Shown in pieces: positions 6,483 to 8,979 of a DNA stretch of 8,979 bases (the stretch's first letter is position 1; each line of letters opens with the position of its first letter). The notes below the pieces were generated by a model, which did not search any database, was not told the DNA's origin, and saw only the letters and a program-made list of their open reading frames with translations. The translations under genes were made by a program, and so were the position numbers. The stretch is taken from contig URTP01000087.1 of assembly GCA_900550835.1 (NCBI GenBank), forward strand, positions 1 through 8,979. Direction: 5' to 3'. The DNA comes from an uncultured Collinsella sp. (GTDB lineage Bacteria > Actinomycetota > Coriobacteriia > Coriobacteriales > Coriobacteriaceae).

Positions 6483-6584
6483 AAAGCGAAGCTCCAAGTC
6501 TTAAGCCGGCCATTCTGGTCAACTGGAAGGGTCGCGCGCTACCGCTTGGGCGCCATTTTGGGTGGTTTTGCCTGCTACTAAAAT

Positions 6585-6619
6585 GGTAACAGTACTCATA
6601 TTTGCCCCTTTTTGTCCAC
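6585..6619 (-). repeat. Right 35-bp terminal inverted repeat
   Basis: Read on the minus strand it begins GTGGACAAAAAGGGGC and continues with AAATATGAGTACTGTTACC. The AAAGGGG stretch followed by ATG (6599-6597) gives a plausible ribosome binding site pointing into the element; the short frame from there is 26 codons and ends at 6519. Confidence 0.8.
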
Positions 6620-6655
6620 GACCTCTTGGAGCCGGCTCGAAAAGAGTGATTTTGG

Positions 6656-6689
6656 GTTGTTTGCTGCAGGTGTGGGGCTTGGAAACAAC
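6656..6689. repeat. Short inverted repeat in the intergenic region
   Basis: GTTGTTT 6656-6662 is complementary to AAACAAC 6683-6689, with a 20-nt loop. Neither strand shows a U-tract next to it. Apart from this pair I see nothing assignable in 6620-6748. Confidence 0.3.
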
Positions 6690-6748
6690 GCTCGGGGTGG
6701 CGAGGCGTCCAGAATTCGGTCGCAAGGAGGGCGTTCCTCGGCTGTGTC

Positions 6749-6794
6749 AGGAGTGTCCCTAGGTGCCAGCACATAAGGAACGTCCCTAACTGCC
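6749..6794 (+). repeat. Imperfect direct repeat of a 19-bp unit
   Basis: AGGAGTGTCCCTAGGTGCC (6749-6767) and AGGAACGTCCCTAACTGCC (6776-6794) match at 15 of 19 positions, with start points 27 bp apart. The core GAACGTCCC recurs at 2878-2886, just after the NodB-like gene, which suggests a dispersed intergenic sequence motif. Its function is unknown. Confidence 0.55.
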
Positions 6795-6830
6795 GGAGGG
6801 GGTGTCTGCCGTGGCTGACACCCCCTCCGG
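6793..6830 (-). terminator. Strong hairpin downstream of the acyltransferase gene
   Basis: CCGGAGGGGGTGTC (6793-6806) pairs perfectly with GACACCCCCTCCGG (6817-6830): a 14-bp stem with a 10-nt loop, 23 nt beyond the stop codon of the minus-strand gene. Neither flank carries a U-tract, so it may be a Rho-assisted terminator or a 3'-end stabiliser acting on transcripts from either side. Confidence 0.6.
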
Positions 6831-6853
6831 ATGTGGGAAGTTTGCGCTGCAGG

Positions 6854-8979
6854 TTACTTGTCGGTGCCCAGCTTGTGCGGCTTGAGAGCGAGCGCATTGA
6901 CGAGCGCGTCGGTGGCAGACTTGACGGCCGCCGGCTGCGGATCGTTGACGTGATCCTCGGGATGCACGGGCAGGTCCTTCTTGACTGCATCGTGGATCAA
7001 GTTGAGGTACTCGGTCACGCCAGTGGTCGACAGGTGCGTGCCATCGCCATCGAACAGGTCGTTGCGATTGGCACTGTATCCGTACCAGTCGATAACGCGC
7101 ACGTTCTTGTAGCGCGTGGCGGCGTTGGCGATGGCCTGGTTGGTAGAGCCAACCCACGGCTGCGGGCTGCGCGTGTTCACAAACACCACAATACGCTTAT
7201 CTCCTGCATCGGCCATGATGGCGTCGATCTGGTCGTCGGTTACCAAGCCATTGGTTCCCAGCGCAAAGACCACGATCTTGCCGGCAAGGTTCTGCTGGAT
7301 ATAGCCCTCAAATGTCGCGCGGCCCGCATCAAACTGGCGTCCCTTTTCGGCATCGATATGGCTGTGCGGGAACACGCCCTCAAAGGAATCAACGGCGCGC
7401 AGCGACACGGAGTCGCCGATCATCAACAGGTCGTAGGAGCCATCGGGGAAGCCGTCGTTGTCCTTGTCGGTGTCGTCGGCCGCCTGCTGGTCGGTGGGCG
7501 CGGTGTTTTTGGCTTCCTTGTTCAGAACTTCGGCGCCCTCGCCGCTCAGCGCAGACGTCTCGGGCACAAAAATCAGGCCGCCCAGTGCAACGACCAACAC
7601 GACAGCGCAGGCTGCGCAGACAGGGACGTGCGCGCGTGCCCAGTTGGCGGGCGTGGTGGTGCCATCGCGGAATTCGGCGACGGTACGGCCGAAGGCGCCC
7701 TTCCTAAACGGCGTTTCGATAAAGCGATAGGAGCACTCGGCTACGGCGACCACCACAAGTACCTGCAAGATGTACTGCCACCAGGGCGTGTCGTTGATGT
7801 TGGCGACCGGGTTCATGAGCAACAGCAGCGGATAGTGCCACAGGTAGATGCTGTACGAGCGCTTGCCAACCCACACGAGCGGCTCGGCGGACAGCGCGCG
7901 GGCAACCATTCCCTGGGGCTGCACGCAGGCCGCAATAACCATGAGCGTGAGGATCGAGCACAGCAGTGTGCCGCCGCGATACTGGAACGCGGTGTAGCCG
8001 TTGGTGAGCGCGACCATGGCGGCAAGGCCAACCAGACCCACGACGCCCAACACATCGATGGATGCGGGCGAGGACCAAAAACGCACGAGGGCGCTCGGCT
8101 GTGCCGGGGCGGTCTCGGCTGCTTCGTCGGCCTTCTCGCCAGGCTTGCTCTCGGCGTTCTTGCCGTGCTTGGCGGCGCCAGCCAGGCGATTGAGCCCCAA
8201 ACGACGAGCGAGACGCACCGGAGCTAGGTCGCGATCGGGGATAAAGGCCATCCAGGCGCCCAGCAGCAGCGAGAAGACGCGGGTGTCGGTGCCGTAGTAC
8301 ACGCGGCTGGGGTCGGCGGCAGGGTTATAGAGCACCATCATGGCGATGGCGGAGACAGCAGCCAGGCCCAGAACCACGCGGCGCGTGTTGGGCTTGCTCA
8401 TGTGCATGGATACCATAGCGAGCAGCAGCGGGGGCCAAACCAGGTAGAACTGTTCCTCGATGGCGAGCGACCAAAAGTGCGTAAGCGGCGAGGGGTCGCC
8501 CAGGGCGTTGAAGTACGAGACGTCCTGCATAATCTGCCACCAGTTGTTAAAGAACAGCAGCGATGGCAGGATGTCGGGGCGCATCTTGGTGAGCATCACG
8601 TGGTTGAAGACGGTGCACAGCGCGCAGGTCACCACCACGACGGTTACCACGGCGGGGACCAGGCGACGGATACGGCGGATCCAGAAGCTCTTGAGGTCGA
8701 TGCGGCCGGTCTTAGCGACTTCGTTGAGTAGCAGGCGTGTGATCAGATAGCCCGAAAGCACAAAGAAGATCGTGACGCCGAGCAGGCCGCCCTGCGCCCA
8801 CGTGAGGTTGAGGTGGTAGAGCACCACCGCGACGACGGCAAGCGTGCGCAGACCGTCGAGCGCAGGGATATAGCGGGACTTAGGACGAGCGGGCGTCTGC
8901 TCCGCGGCGGGAGTGTTGGCGCGGCCCTCGTTGTTGGCGGAAGCGCGATGGGGGCTCGCGGTGCGTCGCGGCTCGTTGG
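6854..8979 (-). CDS. OafA/OatA-type membrane O-acyltransferase with C-terminal SGNH domain (N-terminus outside window)
   Basis: The frame runs off the right edge; about 708 residues are visible. It opens with a hydrophilic Ala/Pro/Arg-rich leader, then the family hallmark RYIPALDGLRTLAVVAVVLYHL at the first membrane helix (near 8813-8876). The GTG at 8827 lies inside this motif and cannot be the start. Other acyltransferase-3 features are IRRIRRLVPA and SLAIEEQFYLVWP. A last membrane helix (about 7565-7620) leads to an SGNH hydrolase-like domain with GDS (7409-7417), GTNG (7247-7258) and DGTH (7034-7045), so the expected catalytic Ser, Asp and His are present.

Such two-part proteins pass acetyl groups across the membrane and attach them to peptidoglycan (OatA) or surface polysaccharides. 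The acceptor cannot be told from sequence. A charged cytoplasmic loop (about 8080-8225) and an Asp-rich linker before the SGNH domain are unusual additions. Confidence 0.9.
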   Translation of the reverse strand, partial: NEPRRTASPHRASANNEGRANTPAAEQTPARPKSRYIPALDGLRTLAVVAVVLYHLNLTWAQGGLLGVTIFFVLSGYLITRLLLNEVAKTGRIDLKSFWIRRIRRLVPAVVTVVVVTCALCTVFNHVMLTKMRPDILPSLLFFNNWWQIMQDVSYFNALGDPSPLTHFWSLAIEEQFYLVWPPLLLAMVSMHMSKPNTRRVVLGLAAVSAIAMMVLYNPAADPSRVYYGTDTRVFSLLLGAWMAFIPDRDLAPVRLARRLGLNRLAGAAKHGKNAESKPGEKADEAAETAPAQPSALVRFWSSPASIDVLGVVGLVGLAAMVALTNGYTAFQYRGGTLLCSILTLMVIAACVQPQGMVARALSAEPLVWVGKRSYSIYLWHYPLLLLMNPVANINDTPWWQYILQVLVVVAVAECSYRFIETPFRKGAFGRTVAEFRDGTTTPANWARAHVPVCAACAVVLVVALGGLIFVPETSALSGEGAEVLNKEAKNTAPTDQQAADDTDKDNDGFPDGSYDLLMIGDSVSLRAVDSFEGVFPHSHIDAEKGRQFDAGRATFEGYIQQNLAGKIVVFALGTNGLVTDDQIDAIMADAGDKRIVVFVNTRSPQPWVGSTNQAIANAATRYKNVRVIDWYGYSANRNDLFDGDGTHLSTTGVTEYLNLIHDAVKKDLPVHPEDHVNDPQPAAVKSATDALVNALALKPHKLGTDK

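Larger units (their letters stand above)
6390..6619. mobile_element. MITE-like element bounded by 35-bp inverted repeats
   Basis: Two 35-bp arms (6390-6424 and 6585-6619) are inverted copies identical at 31 of 35 positions, and enclose about 160 bp. The interior at 6431-6490 is strikingly AT-rich (15 G/C in 60) compared with the GC-rich genes around it, and contains further palindromes. No transposase is encoded. I could not find a target-site duplication at the borders, so mobility is inferred only from the ends, size and composition. It sits in the spacer between convergent genes, a common place for such repeats to be tolerated. Alternatives are a relic of a larger insertion or a structured RNA locus. 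Confidence 0.55.

Noticed and set aside
6380..6630. Target-site duplication flanking the inverted-repeat element
   Set aside because: The bases just outside the arms (TATGCGT on the left, GACCTCT on the right) are not direct repeats, so no duplication is claimed.
6376..6990. 204-codon minus-strand frame across the intergenic region
   Set aside because: It overlaps the 3' end of the acyltransferase gene, the strong hairpin and the inverted-repeat element. Its sequence shows no coherent domain.
6833..8227. 464-codon open frame on the plus strand
   Set aside because: It is antisense to the acyltransferase, whose motifs are intact from end to end, and has no protein-like domain of its own.
8825..8827. 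GTG 8827 as the start of the acyltransferase
   Set aside because: The frame stays open to the window edge, and the conserved YIPALDGLRTLAVV motif of the first membrane helix lies upstream of this codon. The true start is outside the window.

Overview
The window is GC-rich, densely coded bacterial DNA. The organism is most likely a gut actinomycete of the class Coriobacteriia (Collinsella or Eggerthella type). This is inferred from codon bias and gene content, especially an Nramp-related protein whose metal site matches the magnesium-transporting branch first characterised in Eggerthella lenta. No rRNA or tRNA is present, so the placement is not firm.

Layout, left to right. (1) Positions 2-109 hold the last codons of an unidentified gene. 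(2) A TATAAT promoter at 189 drives a two-gene unit: a small YtxH-type membrane protein (246-635) whose stop codon overlaps the start of a PRC-barrel protein (635-1390). A hairpin at 1412-1441 follows. (3) Positions 1463-2869 encode a single-pass membrane protein with a ubiquitin-like/G5-like stalk and a C-terminal NodB (polysaccharide deacetylase) fold whose catalytic residues are almost all replaced. (4) Positions 2870-3191 are a non-coding leader with an extended -10 promoter and several RNA helices. (5) A tight two-gene operon follows: a PRC-MgtE_N-CBS protein with a divergent five-helix membrane domain (3192-5036, TTG start), then an Nramp-family transporter (5045-6307, GTG start), then a clear intrinsic terminator. 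(6) Positions 6308-6853 are non-coding and hold a roughly 230-bp element with 35-bp inverted ends, short direct repeats and a strong hairpin. (7) On the minus strand, running off the right edge, is a large OafA/OatA-type O-acyltransferase with a C-terminal SGNH domain (6854 to beyond 8979).

Two themes stand out. The first is magnesium homeostasis. A cytosolic sensor module known from MgtE channels (MgtE_N plus CBS pair) is fused to a membrane domain with no recognisable MgtE pore signature, and is co-transcribed with an Nramp homologue whose DPGN and MPH metal motifs read DAGG and APW. A plausible reading is a transporter with a separate Mg2+-sensing partner, made from an mRNA with a long structured leader. 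The second is the cell envelope: a probable NodB pseudoenzyme, an O-acyltransferase and a YtxH-type membrane protein.

The intergenic element at 6390-6619 looks like a small non-autonomous repeat (MITE-like). Its core is AT-rich, and both ends carry the same SD-plus-ATG signal pointing inward.
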